Positions 7,613 to 16,316 of a stretch of DNA of 64,000 bases are shown here, piece after piece. Location of the stretch: NCBI GenBank assembly GCA_964498525.1, contig CAZCGU010000004.1, positions 62,001-126,000 on the forward strand, written 5' to 3'. How positions within the stretch are numbered: the first letter of the stretch is position 1; each line of letters starts with the position of its first letter. The DNA comes from DTU098 sp964498525. GTDB taxonomy: Bacteria > Bacillota > Desulfotomaculia > Desulfotomaculales > Pelotomaculaceae. Under the pieces are notes generated by a model. It was not told where the DNA came from. It searched no databases and saw only the letters and a list, made by a program, of their open reading frames with translations. Position numbers and translations under genes: made by a program.

Positions 7613-8407
7613 CTAGTCAATCAACGTGCGGTTTTTGGTAAAATTGAATACCGGTCCATCCAGGCAGACGTAGGTATCATTAACCTTGCAATGACCGCAT
7701 TTGCCGATTCCGCAGCACATTTTTCGCTCCTGGGAAATCCAGATGTTTTCTTCCCGAAAACCTGCTTTTAGCAGCGCCAGCGTTGTAAAACGCATCATTG
7801 CCGGCGGACCCACAACCACCGCCACGGCCTTCCCGGCATTATTTAACGCAAGCCTGGGGATATATTCGGTTACCAGGCCAACCTGGTGTGTTGAGCCTTC
7901 TTCCGCCTGATCCACAGTTAATATGACTTGCATTTTCTCCCGCCACCGGGCAAAATCGGCCTGAAACAGGATGTCCCGCGGTGTTTTGAAGCCGGCGATA
8001 AGGGTCATCCCCTTTACTTCCCGGGGATGTTCCGCAAAATACTCCACAACACCGCGTACCGGCGAAAGACCGGTACCGCCGGCAACTATAACCAGTTCTT
8101 TGTTCTTATAATTCTCCACCTCAAAACCATTGCCGTAAGGGCCGCGCAAAAACAGCCTGTCCCCCGCCCGGTGCTGGAAAATTTCATTTGTCACCTTGCC
8201 CACGCGGCGGATGGTAAGATCGACCGTGCCGTCATTTATACCGCAAACGGAGATTGGCGCTTCACCGTACTTGGGAATGGAAACCTCAAAAAACTGGCCC
8301 GGTTTCACCGCTCCTTCGTAAGTCACCCGGAATGTGTATTCGATGTCAGTGTGCTTGACGATTTCCTTGATTTCAGTGAGGAAAGGCCTGTATTCATTTT
8401 GCAGCAC
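7613..8407 (-). CDS. asrB: Anaerobic sulfite reductase subunit B (FAD/NAD(P)H subunit)
   Basis: 264 residues, full length. It belongs to the ferredoxin-NADP reductase-like family that includes dihydroorotate dehydrogenase electron-transfer subunits. The FAD-binding barrel carries RGPYGNGF near residue 110, and the nucleotide site IVAGGTGLSPVRG follows near 125. A C-terminal [2Fe-2S] motif has four cysteines (MCCGIGKCGHC plus YVC). The protein passes electrons from NAD(P)H to AsrA/AsrC. The GTG start at 8407 lies 9 nt behind AAGGAGG and overlaps the end of asrA by 14 bp, so translation is coupled. Confidence 0.93.
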   Translation of the reverse strand: MLQNEYRPFLTEIKEIVKHTDIEYTFRVTYEGAVKPGQFFEVSIPKYGEAPISVCGINDGTVDLTIRRVGKVTNEIFQHRAGDRLFLRGPYGNGFEVENYKNKELVIVAGGTGLSPVRGVVEYFAEHPREVKGMTLIAGFKTPRDILFQADFARWREKMQVILTVDQAEEGSTHQVGLVTEYIPRLALNNAGKAVAVVVGPPAMMRFTTLALLKAGFREENIWISQERKMCCGIGKCGHCKVNDTYVCLDGPVFNFTKNRTLID

Positions 8408-9416
8408 CGTTTTTAACCTCCTTTAGAGCGCCACCCAGTTTATTGACGCAATGGGAAAAGGATATATACTCCGGACAGATATCATCGCATCTGCCGCAGC
8501 CAACGCACATATGGCAGCCAAAGCGCTCTTTAAAATCATAAACCTTGTGAAGTACCCTGAAACGCATCCGTTCTCCGTTCTTTTTACGGTAGGAACCTCC
8601 GCCGGCCACATCGGTGTAGCCGTCAACCATGCAGGAGGCTGCCACGCGGCGCCGCTCGCCAACCTTGCCGTTATCGGTGTAAAAAATATCCTGCATGGTA
8701 AAACAGGTGCACGTAGGGCAGACAAAGTTGCATCTGCCGCAATTAATGCACCGGCCGTCGTATTCGTCCCATATTTTTGATTTCGCCACTTCTATGGACA
8801 GTCCGTCGGGGATTTCCACCCGCACCCGGGTTTCTGTCACATGGGAAGGCCGGACATCCAGCTGTTTTAAGCTATGTTCGGCCAGCAAGGGTTCCCAGCC
8901 GGCGCAGCGATTGTCCAGGACATAACCATCCCCGCTTTGCTCCAGGCTCGCATCATAGGAATCAATAGTGTTGGTTTGCATGTCGACACAGAAACAGTTG
9001 TCAAAAGCTTTTTGGCAGCCCAGCAGAACAAACTTCACGTTGCTGCGCAGTCTCTGGTAGAAGAAATCCTCAAAACCATTTTTCAGGTAGATCTCGTCCA
9101 GCCGCTTCACCCCGTGCAGATCGCAACTGCGCAACAGGATAATCGCCCCTTTCGGGGAGGCCTCCGCCTCTTTGACTTCATCTTCCGTAAAGAAAAAAAG
9201 TGTTTGGGAAAGCGGCAGCAGGATTTCCTTGAAGGAGTAATTTGATTTCTGGTCGAAAACGATTTCTTCAACCCTGCGCACCTGCCCGTACCGGATAGAG
9301 TCGGTATCCGAAAATGCGCCGCCTCCCGCCATTCGCACCGGAGCGTAAATCAGATAGTCGTCCGCCCATCGCTCCAGCACAGCATTAATACCGTCTTGCG
9401 TGAAAAGATAGCCCAT
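8394..9416 (-). CDS. asrA: Anaerobic sulfite reductase subunit A (4Fe-4S subunit)
   Basis: 340 residues, the expected AsrA length. Two C-terminal 4Fe-4S motifs are visible: CINCGRCNFVCPTC near residue 225 and CHMCVGCGRCDDICP near 305. Earlier segments such as RSCDLHGVKRLDEIYL and CVDM match the N-terminal domain shared with hydrogenase/sulfhydrogenase beta subunits. It is the electron-transfer subunit of the complex. It is the first gene of asrABC, with an AGAGGTG ribosome site upstream of the ATG and a predicted sigma-A promoter at 9612-9640. Confidence 0.93.
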   Translation of the reverse strand: MGYLFTQDGINAVLERWADDYLIYAPVRMAGGGAFSDTDSIRYGQVRRVEEIVFDQKSNYSFKEILLPLSQTLFFFTEDEVKEAEASPKGAIILLRSCDLHGVKRLDEIYLKNGFEDFFYQRLRSNVKFVLLGCQKAFDNCFCVDMQTNTIDSYDASLEQSGDGYVLDNRCAGWEPLLAEHSLKQLDVRPSHVTETRVRVEIPDGLSIEVAKSKIWDEYDGRCINCGRCNFVCPTCTCFTMQDIFYTDNGKVGERRRVAASCMVDGYTDVAGGGSYRKKNGERMRFRVLHKVYDFKERFGCHMCVGCGRCDDICPEYISFSHCVNKLGGALKEVKNGAAK

Positions 9417-9611
9417 CTGTTGAACACCTCTTTCTTTTTAAAAGAATTGCGCAAAGCATACGTAAGAGGGTCTATTCCTTGCTTTTAAAAACCCGCAACC
9501 CTATTCACCCGGGGTTCAAGTAAAAAAATACCCGTTTTGCAGATTGCACCCGCAGCAGGTATGAAGGGTTATTTGCATAATTTGCTGCAAGAATCCTATG
9601 TCATCTACACT

Positions 9612-9640
9612 ATAATATATTAACTGCAATAGTTTAACAA
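9612..9640 (-). promoter_or_regulatory. Predicted sigma-A promoter of asrABC
   Basis: On the minus strand TTGTTA (9635-9640) and TATTAT (9612-9617) are separated by 17 bp, about 195 bp upstream of asrA. The leader and the rest of 9417-10009 show no convincing gene; the 79-codon frame at 9645-9884 lacks a ribosome site. Confidence 0.5.
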
Positions 9641-10009
9641 TTAATTAACAAGTTATTAAGATACTCTTACCTGACATCATCCCTTGGCAAGTACGATCCC
9701 TGAACAGAGGTCCTTGCAACACCCTCGTGCCCATCCCGGGGTGGAACACTCCGCGTTCCATAGCCGGCGCGGGGGACAACGTGCCGCCAGGGCAGCTGCA
9801 TTTCCCCGGGGCGGAAGAAAACAGGCATAAGTTCTTCAGCGCATTATTATCAATAATGCCGGGGCTGTTATCTGTATTATCCATACCGACTGTTTAAAAC
9901 ACCCGGGACTACGGCCAGAGGCCCCAAATAATTTAACGGATTCCTGCTATCTCCAGAAATCCGTTAAATATAACAATACGCTGAATTACAAAAAAACCTT
10001 GCCTTGCCG

Positions 10010-10201
10010 TTAGGCTTCCAGGACATCGGCGGCGTCAGTGATGTTAAGTTCCAGCATTTTTATCATGGCCGACATCCTGACAACGTTCATTTCAACACAT
10101 TTAATACCGCAGGCACTGCCCAACTCTTTTAAGTTTTCCGCTTCCTTTTTAATGCCGGCAATGATATCCGCCATTTCGCGTATCTTTGTTTTATCCAGCA
10201 A
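10010..10201 (-). CDS. Small hypothetical helical protein (63 aa) behind the CoA ligase
   Basis: The frame is longer, but the most likely start is a TTG at 10201, about 12 nt behind GGAGGG, which places it just after the stop of the CoA ligase gene. It would be a 63-residue, mostly helical soluble protein (KIREMADIIAGIKKEAENL, MNVVRMSAMIKMLELNI) with two cysteines. No family was recognised. Its close spacing to the ligase (about 22 bp) suggests cotranscription and perhaps a role with it. Confidence 0.5.
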   Translation of the reverse strand: MLDKTKIREMADIIAGIKKEAENLKELGSACGIKCVEMNVVRMSAMIKMLELNITDAADVLEA

Positions 10202-10223
10202 AACGTGTCGCCACCCTCCTGCA

Positions 10224-11549
10224 TTAATTCCTGAGATCTTTGAAACGTTTGGCTTTAACTTGATACCTGGGCAGGGAACCATAGGGATGACTTTCATAAA
10301 TAAAATTGAGGTTGGTCTTTAATCTCAGCAATGTGGCCAATTCGGCCTCCACTTCCCTTTCCTTTCCCTCGCAACCAGGCGCCAGCTCGTATTTTAAAGT
10401 GATCTTGTCGACGTCCCCGTTCTTTTCCACGATTAATTCATACTCGCTACCCAGTTGACCCATACTGCGCACGGCCTCTTCCACCGTGACAGGACTGAAC
10501 AGCACCCCTTTAACCTTTGTAATATGGTCAATCCTGCCCTGAATCCCGCCCTTGAACACGCGGTGGGTGCGGCCGCAGGCACATTCGTTTTCGCTCCACA
10601 TAGCCACGTCCTTGGTATCGTAGCGGACGCACGGCTGGGCCAACCGGTCAAAAGCAGTAAGAACGATCTTCCCGAGTTTATTAGGCTCTTCGATGGGTTC
10701 CCCGGTTTCCAGATCCAGAAGTTCCGCCAGGAAAAACCCCTCGTTAACATGCATGCCACCCGGCTTATAAAAGCATTCGTACCCCCAGGCGCCCATTTCC
10801 GTGGCGCCTATATGGTCGTATACATTACAGCCCCAGGCATCTTCCATCCTTTTCTTGGTGGTGGGAACACTTGCACCCGGTTCACCCGCGCACAGAATTT
10901 TCTTTATCCCCAGGTCTCTGGGATCCATTCCCAGCTTCCGGCAAGTGTCTGCCATACCCAGCACGTAGGTAGGCGTAGCCATGAAAGCAGTGGCTCTTAG
11001 TTCCCTCATTTTCAATATTCTTTCTTCGGTATTCAGAAGGGCCCCTGAAACGACTTCACTGCCGAGTTTTTCCGTGGCGTAGTGACCGGCCCAGTAGGCA
11101 ACAAAAACATTGTAACCAAAGGGCAGGAAAACCCTGTCGGTGTTTCTGAAACCCATGGCCCACAGGAACTGACACCAGGTTTCCGCCCACCATTCCCAAT
11201 CCTGCCACGTATCGGGCTGAACTATTGGCTGCCCGGTGGTACCGCTGGTTTGATGGTAAACTGTCACCTCTTCTACGGGCACGCATAAGGAATCGCCGTA
11301 TGGCCACGGCTCCTTAAACTGGGCCTCCCGGTAATTCTCTTTTTCAATCACCGGCACTTTCCTGACATCGTCCCAGGTTTTGACATCCTCGGGGGTTAAT
11401 CCAGCCGCGTCATAGATTCTCCGGTAAAGTTTGGATCTGTCGTAAGCCCACTTCAACACCCTTTTAAACTTTACCAGCTGCAGTTCCCTCATTTTTTCCA
11501 GCGGCATTGTTTCCAAAATTGGATTCCAATAGATATCCGGACGTTTCAT
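10224..11549 (-). CDS. Phenylacetate-CoA ligase-like AMP-forming CoA ligase
   Basis: 441 residues, matching PaaK-family ligases (about 430-440). The ATG at 11549 follows GGAGGTGG with 5 nt spacing. The AMP-binding P-loop TSGTTGQP is near residue 100, the aromatic-acid-ligase segment GATEMGAWGYEC near 255 and RYDTKDVA near 320; the C-terminal AMP-binding domain ends in RYQVKAKRFKDLR. These enzymes activate aryl or arylacetic acids to CoA thioesters with ATP in the cytosol. The exact acid is unknown. It is about 35% similar by eye to the ligase at 23009-24382. A shared promoter element lies about 560 bp upstream, giving a very long leader. Confidence 0.85.
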   Translation of the reverse strand: MKRPDIYWNPILETMPLEKMRELQLVKFKRVLKWAYDRSKLYRRIYDAAGLTPEDVKTWDDVRKVPVIEKENYREAQFKEPWPYGDSLCVPVEEVTVYHQTSGTTGQPIVQPDTWQDWEWWAETWCQFLWAMGFRNTDRVFLPFGYNVFVAYWAGHYATEKLGSEVVSGALLNTEERILKMRELRATAFMATPTYVLGMADTCRKLGMDPRDLGIKKILCAGEPGASVPTTKKRMEDAWGCNVYDHIGATEMGAWGYECFYKPGGMHVNEGFFLAELLDLETGEPIEEPNKLGKIVLTAFDRLAQPCVRYDTKDVAMWSENECACGRTHRVFKGGIQGRIDHITKVKGVLFSPVTVEEAVRSMGQLGSEYELIVEKNGDVDKITLKYELAPGCEGKEREVEAELATLLRLKTNLNFIYESHPYGSLPRYQVKAKRFKDLRN

Positions 11550-11812
11550 GTTAGCCACCTCCAACTTGGTTGCTTTTATTGGCGAAAAGCAAGTGTATTT
11601 TTCTACCCCGACTTTTTCTTTGTTATAAAACCTATATTTATAAAACTAACACAAAAGGTAGTTTTATTATAATGTTCAGACCCGTTAGAATATCAAAAAT
11701 TATTCTGTCCCGTTGGATAGTGTTGCAGGATCAATGAATTTACACCTAAAAGATTGCCAAATATTTTATATCCAATATGTTTTATTGTCATCGTCAGAAT
11801 TAACATTAATTT

Positions 11813-11822
11813 TTGTATACAA
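11813..11822. promoter_or_regulatory. GntR/FCD-type operator candidate in the ligase leader
   Basis: TTGTATACAA is a perfect 10-bp palindrome matching the common FCD-subfamily GntR operator core. It lies about 265 bp upstream of the CoA ligase start, inside the predicted leader. A single short palindrome in AT-rich DNA can arise by chance. The rest of 11550-12323 holds no convincing gene. Confidence 0.35.
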
Positions 11823-12116
11823 TTAATTATGTACCCTATAACAGTAAAAAAGGTAGCTACTATAGGCTATCTATCCTCCAATTCACATATTGACCCGGGT
11901 TTTTCAGATAAATTTGAATTTTAATCGGATGCTAAAGCAAAGAAATATACTAAACAACATGGTTGCCATAAAACAATCCTGGGTAGAACATTACTATTGA
12001 ATTTCATTATCTGCCAGAAAACCTGAATTACCGGTTGAAATATGGCATATTGTTTTAATTCCAGGCAATCTTGCCTCTCGCAAGAAATTCTTTTCACTAT
12101 CACTGCTCTTAGTTTC

Positions 12117-12172
12117 ATATTACCTTATTAAACAAAGATTTTGAAATATCCGTTTGTGATTGCATTAATTAT
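12117..12172 (-). promoter_or_regulatory. Shared 30-bp element, copy D, with promoter
   Basis: The 30-bp element at 12143-12172 matches copy A (37904-37933) at 21 of 30 positions. It abuts a predicted minus-strand promoter: -35 TTCAAA (12140-12145) and -10 TAATAT (12117-12122) with 17-bp spacing, the same layout as copy C. It would drive the CoA ligase at 10224-11549 from a start near 12110. It is the most diverged copy. Confidence 0.5.
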
Positions 12173-12182
12173 CAACGCTAAT

Positions 12183-12210
12183 AAAAAACCGGCCTAATTT
12201 CAGGCCGGTT
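12183..12210 (-). terminator. Rho-independent terminator
   Basis: A 9-bp perfect stem (AACCGGCCT / AGGCCGGTT) with a 6-nt loop is followed on the minus strand by a T-run. It lies 114 bp behind the cyclophilin-like gene and separates it from the promoter of the CoA ligase. Confidence 0.75.
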
Positions 12211-12323
12211 CCAGGTCAGCAGTACCCTCAAACCAAAAGAACATTACTAACACCGGTAACGCATTGTTATATTATTTATTAGAATTAATGATTTTTCCCT
12301 GGAGTTTTGGGCGGCCCCCGGTT

Positions 12324-12698
12324 TTAGCCGCGGGCAGGCTCAACCACCACTTCATCGCCGTCATTCACTGCGCTTAAATCGCCCAGTCTCCCTTCGATCC
12401 GCCCGAACACATTAACAGCGCTGGCTGCTCTAATTTCCCCGCCCTTGCTGACAGGGGTGGAACCGAAGAAGATACAGAAGGCCTTGCCGGTGGGCCAATA
12501 ACCCAAATCACCCCTGGAGACTATATCGGAAGCACCGGATTCAAGGGCAGCCTCAACTGGCAGGGCAAAGTAGATTTCCCCGCCCCAGAGGTTAGCCGCC
12601 CCTTTAAGCGGCAGGGCTTGATAAATAAGCTTTCCCGTGGGGGTATCGTAAATGACGGCCGCCCAGGAAAAGGAACCGGATTTAATTACCACTTTCAT
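12324..12698 (-). CDS. Cyclophilin-like fold protein (TM1367/DUF369 type)
   Basis: 124 residues from the ATG at 12698, preceded by AAGGAGTG; the longer frame upstream has no ribosome site. The pattern KSGSFSWAAVIYDTPTGKLIYQALP, GGEIYFALPV, DLGYWPTGKAFCIFFGSTP and NVFGRIEGRL matches the small beta-barrel family typified by TM1367, a minimal cyclophilin-like fold of unknown function. Proline isomerase residues are not evident. It is cytosolic by appearance, transcribed alone, divergent from the DUF89 gene and followed by a clear terminator. Confidence 0.75.
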   Translation of the reverse strand: MKVVIKSGSFSWAAVIYDTPTGKLIYQALPLKGAANLWGGEIYFALPVEAALESGASDIVSRGDLGYWPTGKAFCIFFGSTPVSKGGEIRAASAVNVFGRIEGRLGDLSAVNDGDEVVVEPARG

Positions 12699-12868
12699 TG
12701 GTTTATTACACTCCTTTTGACACCATTTTATCATCAATCTTACCATATTTACCAAAATCAATTAATCCTGGACTCACGCTAAAACCCGGGGCCAACATCT
12801 TTAAAATGTTTATTTTTGCCGGGATTAGGCCTATAATGAATCTATCTAAAATGTCAGGTGGTGCAAGC

Positions 12869-13723
12869 ATGAAAACTTATATAGATTGCCTGCCCTGTCT
12901 GGTAAGGCAGGTCCTTAACACGGGCAGAATGGCAACTGACAACCCGGAAAAACTGTGGCAAATCATGAGAAGATCGCTGGAAAAATTAAAAGATGTTTCC
13001 ACGGAACAGCCCCCGCCCTATACCACACGGCAGATATACATGATTATCCGTGAACTGACCGGTTGTGACGATCCCTACAAGGGAATTAAAAAAGAGTTCA
13101 ATCAAATGGCCCTGGAACTCTTGCCCGGCTTGCAACAGCTTGTGAAAGAATCCGCAGATTCCTTCGAAACCGCCGTCAGGCTCGCCATAGCAGGCAATAT
13201 TATCGATTTCGGCCCCCTTGGGGGAATCGACAAAAGCACAGTCACGGATACAATCAAGGAGTGCCTGGAACTGGATTTACCCCGGGGAAGCATAAACCGG
13301 CTCCGGAGCGCGGTAGGAAGGTCCTCCAAAATCCTTTATCTGGCCGACAACGCGGGGGAGATAGTTTTTGACCAGCTGCTCCTGTTGGAGATGCCCCGGG
13401 AAAAAATAACTTTTGCCGTAAGGGGAGGTCCCGCAATCAACGACGCCACGCTGGAAGACGCCGTTGCCGCCGGGGTGACGGATCTAGTTAAAGTAATCGA
13501 CAACGGCTGTGACGCCCCGGGCACGATCCTGGAACTATGTTCCGCCGGCTTCAGACAGGTTTTTGATGAAGCAGACTTAATTATAGCCAAGGGCCAGGGC
13601 AACTACGAAACCCTGAGCCATTTAGCCGGTAAAAACATCTTCTTTCTTCTAAAAATCAAGTGCCCTGTTGTCGCTGCTACCACCGGCTGCAAGGTAGGCG
13701 ACATTGTAATAATATTGCCGTAA
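12869..13723 (+). CDS. DUF89 (ARMT1-like) metal-dependent phosphatase-family protein
   Basis: 284 residues from the ATG at 12869 (AGGTGG upstream); the longer frame is not needed. DUF89 features are present: the N-terminal cysteine pair DCLPCLVRQ (residues 5-13), LYLADNAGEIVFDQ near 155, NDATLEDA near 190, DLIIAKGQGNYE near 240 and the end TGCKVGDIVI. Members are Mn/Ni/Co-dependent phosphatases thought to act on phosphometabolites; the cysteine-containing archaeal/bacterial subgroup is less studied. It is divergent from the cyclophilin-like gene and convergent with the glycosyltransferase, 8 bp away. Confidence 0.85.
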   Translation: MKTYIDCLPCLVRQVLNTGRMATDNPEKLWQIMRRSLEKLKDVSTEQPPPYTTRQIYMIIRELTGCDDPYKGIKKEFNQMALELLPGLQQLVKESADSFETAVRLAIAGNIIDFGPLGGIDKSTVTDTIKECLELDLPRGSINRLRSAVGRSSKILYLADNAGEIVFDQLLLLEMPREKITFAVRGGPAINDATLEDAVAAGVTDLVKVIDNGCDAPGTILELCSAGFRQVFDEADLIIAKGQGNYETLSHLAGKNIFFLLKIKCPVVAATTGCKVGDIVIILP

Positions 13724-13731
13724 ACGGGGGC

Positions 13732-14865
13732 TCAGCCTTGTCCCTTGCAACCCATTTCCAGCTCATGCAGGATATCTTCCACAACGGTATCAGCTGCTCT
13801 GTCCCTTTTAAGTAACCTGACCGATTCCCTCATTTGGGATATTATTTTTTCGTTTGACAGAAGGTCCCTGAGCCTTCTCTGGATTTCCCCGGTCTGGTTG
13901 ATAACAACGGCGGCTTTTTTTCCGGCGAAGTACAGGGCATTATCTCTTTCCTGACCTGGGACCGGGCGAAAAATCACCAGGGGGAGTTCGGCTGCAACCG
14001 CCTCCGAAAGGGTAATCCCCCCTGCCTTGGTGATCATACAACAGGCGATTTTCATCAATTCGTGGATATCCTCAATAAAGCCGAAAACATGAACCGGACT
14101 GTTTGCGGGGAAGCTTTTTTTCAACATCCTTTCCCTGGCTTTGTCCTTCCCGCAGACCACGGCAATCTCGCAACCAGGTATCGTCAGGATGCACCGGCAA
14201 ATTTCTTTTATTTTATGCAGTCCGCCGTAAGCGCCGGAAATGATTAGAATGGTTTTTTTTGCCGGGTCCAGACCGTACTTTTGGTGCAGTCCGGAAATGT
14301 CCGGGGACAGGTTAAAGGTCTCCCGCAGGGGAATGCCACTGACCTTGATTCGCTCCGGGGAAATTCCCGCCACAACCATTTCTTCTTTCAAATCTCCGGA
14401 CGCCACGTAATATTTATCAATTTCAGGCTGAAGCCAGCGGTGGTGAAGGGTGAAATCAGTTATTACTGTGAAAGCGGGAATGCGGGCAGCTGTTTTTTTA
14501 AGGTATTCGGACATAGCCGGGTGGGGAAAGGTATTGATCACGGCGTGGGGCTTTTCCTGTATGATGATTTCTCCCAGCTTTTTTAAACCGAATGAATTCA
14601 GCAGCCTGGAAAACAACGTGTCCGGACCCATTTGCCTGCTGCGGTAATAAAGCCAGCCGTAAATAGAGGGAGCAATGTAGTAGCTTTTCAAATACATATA
14701 GCGGGTAATTTTATTAATAACAGGATGGGCTTCTCCGATTAAATCAACAATTTTAAGGTTATTTATCCCCCTGCTTTGAAAACACCTCTGCAGAACGCGG
14801 GACACCTGGACGTGTCCCTCACCGTAGCCGGCCGAAAGGACGATTATTTTAGGGCCTCTTGACAA
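13732..14865 (-). CDS. UgtP/MGDG-synthase-like glycosyltransferase (GT28)
   Basis: 377 residues. The N-terminal MGDG-synthase domain shows LSAGYGEGH at residues 10-18 and VINTFPHPAMSEYLKK near 110; the GT-B C-terminal half has ILIISGAYGG near 215, HVFGFIEDIHELM near 265 and the donor-site segment ITKAGGITLSEAVAAELPLVI near 285. Family members transfer glucose or galactose from a UDP sugar to diacylglycerol at the cytosolic membrane face, making glycolipids or lipoteichoic acid anchors. It is a single gene. The downstream DUF89 gene is convergent with no terminator visible between them. Confidence 0.85.
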   Translation of the reverse strand: MSRGPKIIVLSAGYGEGHVQVSRVLQRCFQSRGINNLKIVDLIGEAHPVINKITRYMYLKSYYIAPSIYGWLYYRSRQMGPDTLFSRLLNSFGLKKLGEIIIQEKPHAVINTFPHPAMSEYLKKTAARIPAFTVITDFTLHHRWLQPEIDKYYVASGDLKEEMVVAGISPERIKVSGIPLRETFNLSPDISGLHQKYGLDPAKKTILIISGAYGGLHKIKEICRCILTIPGCEIAVVCGKDKARERMLKKSFPANSPVHVFGFIEDIHELMKIACCMITKAGGITLSEAVAAELPLVIFRPVPGQERDNALYFAGKKAAVVINQTGEIQRRLRDLLSNEKIISQMRESVRLLKRDRAADTVVEDILHELEMGCKGQG

Positions 14866-15236
14866 TTGTTTTCTACACTCCCGTTAATTTCTTCCCGGTA
14901 CCGCATCAAAGCAAAACCCCGGTTTAACCTGGGCGGATTAATCCGCCCAGACCTGAGGCTAACTTGCCGTCCCTTGATCCACAAGGTTTAAACGTTGTCC
15001 CGGTCTGATTTTCCCTGCTGCATTCAACCAAATATAATATCTCCAAAATCTTCCTTTCGATACCCTCGCCGGGAACCGGGTCACCCCCGGTAGATCTGGA
15101 ATCTTGACCCGGCTGTTGCGCTCTAAACAATGGCCCGGGTCCTGCTTTTTTGCCCCGGGGAACCCATGGGTTTTGTTACCTGATGATGCAGGAGGCCTAA
15201 AGGCGCCAGAGGAGGAGGATTTTTAATTTTTCCTGT
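14866..15236. other. Intergenic stretch with no supported gene
   Basis: Contains only short frames without ribosome sites. No terminator or repeat stands out. Confidence 0.4.
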
Positions 15237-16316
15237 CTACCCTTTTACCTCTAGTTGCAGGATATTCTTACCGTTCTCATACTTGTACTGAATGCCCTCA
15301 CATCTGCTCTCAATGAGTATTATCCCAAGATCATCGTCCTGCCTGCCCTCGTCAAGGGGATTTGCAGGCTCTCCCACGCTTTCCAAAACAAATTCTAATC
15401 GGCCGTCTTTTTCCGAATAGGCCAGGGACAAGGTTAGATCCGAAAAATCCCTCATGAGCCCCAGCGTTTCTTCGGCCAGGAGCAGGACACTGCCGCATAC
15501 CTTCCTGGATAACAAGTGTTTTTCACAAAATGCTTCGATTTCCGCATTCATGGCGTATAAATCGTAATCCTTACTGGTAATCCGGTAGTAATACCTGCGT
15601 ACCCTGTTTATAAATTCCCTGGTTTTTTCCCTTTGGGGATTCTCAAAAATCTGCTGGGGCGGCCCCTCCTCGTAAATAAATCCTTCGTCCATGTAAAACA
15701 CACGGCTGGAAATACTGCGGGCTATCTCCATTTCGTGGGTGACAATCACCATGGTCATCCCCTCCTTGACCAGACGCCGGATAACCGCCAGAACCTCGCT
15801 GGTCATAGTGGGATCCAGGGCTGATGTGGGTTCGTCAAAGAGCATGACCTCAGGCTCCATGGCCAGGCAGCGGGCTATGGCCACCCTCTGCTTCTGCCCC
15901 CCCGAGAGCTCGTCGGGAAAGCTGGCGGCTTTTTCAGCCAATCCCACCAATTTCAACAGTTCCAGGGCTTTCAGCTCGGCTTCTGCTTTGCTTTTACGCA
16001 ACAGCTTGATGGGGCCGATGGTGAGGTTCTCCAGCACGGAAAGATGGGCATAGAGATTGAAAGATTGAAAAACCATGCCCATTTTTTGGCGTATCCTGGG
16101 TACATTGGTGGCCTTCGCCAGCAGCTCGACATTATTGAAAAAAATTCTACCGCCGCTGGGCGTTTCCAGTAAATTGAGGCAACGCAGCAAAGTGCTTTTA
16201 CCTGTGCCCGAGGGCCCTATAATGGAAACAATCTCCCCTTTTTTAATGTTGGCGGTTATGTCCTTAAGCACTTGCAACTCACCAAAGCTCTTACTCAAGT
16301 GCTCTGTCCTGATCAT
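15237..16316 (-). CDS. Amino-acid ABC transporter ATPase with extra C-terminal domain
   Basis: 359 residues from the ATG at 16316 (GAGGAGG upstream). Residues 1-240 are a normal GlnQ/HisP-type ATPase: Walker A GPSGTGKST near 36, Q-loop FQSFNLYAHLS, signature LSGGQKQRVAIARCLA near 135, Walker B VMLFDEPTSALD near 158 and the H-loop VTHEM. Typical proteins end there. Here about 115 more residues follow, with LLLAEETLGLMRDF, LEFVLES and DDDLGIILIESRCEGIQYKYENG. That order resembles a small HATPase (anti-sigma RsbW-like) fold, but this is a weak match. The permease gene next to it is truncated, so the transporter may be non-functional. Confidence 0.8.
   Translation of the reverse strand: MIRTEHLSKSFGELQVLKDITANIKKGEIVSIIGPSGTGKSTLLRCLNLLETPSGGRIFFNNVELLAKATNVPRIRQKMGMVFQSFNLYAHLSVLENLTIGPIKLLRKSKAEAELKALELLKLVGLAEKAASFPDELSGGQKQRVAIARCLAMEPEVMLFDEPTSALDPTMTSEVLAVIRRLVKEGMTMVIVTHEMEIARSISSRVFYMDEGFIYEEGPPQQIFENPQREKTREFINRVRRYYYRITSKDYDLYAMNAEIEAFCEKHLLSRKVCGSVLLLAEETLGLMRDFSDLTLSLAYSEKDGRLEFVLESVGEPANPLDEGRQDDDLGIILIESRCEGIQYKYENGKNILQLEVKG

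Noticed and set aside
9645..9884. 79-codon minus-strand frame upstream of asrA
   Set aside because: No ribosome site, no motif, overlaps the predicted promoter region.
11921..12118. 65-codon frame starting at the copy D promoter
   Set aside because: Its ATG overlaps the predicted -10 box and the equivalent frame at copy C stops after 21 codons.
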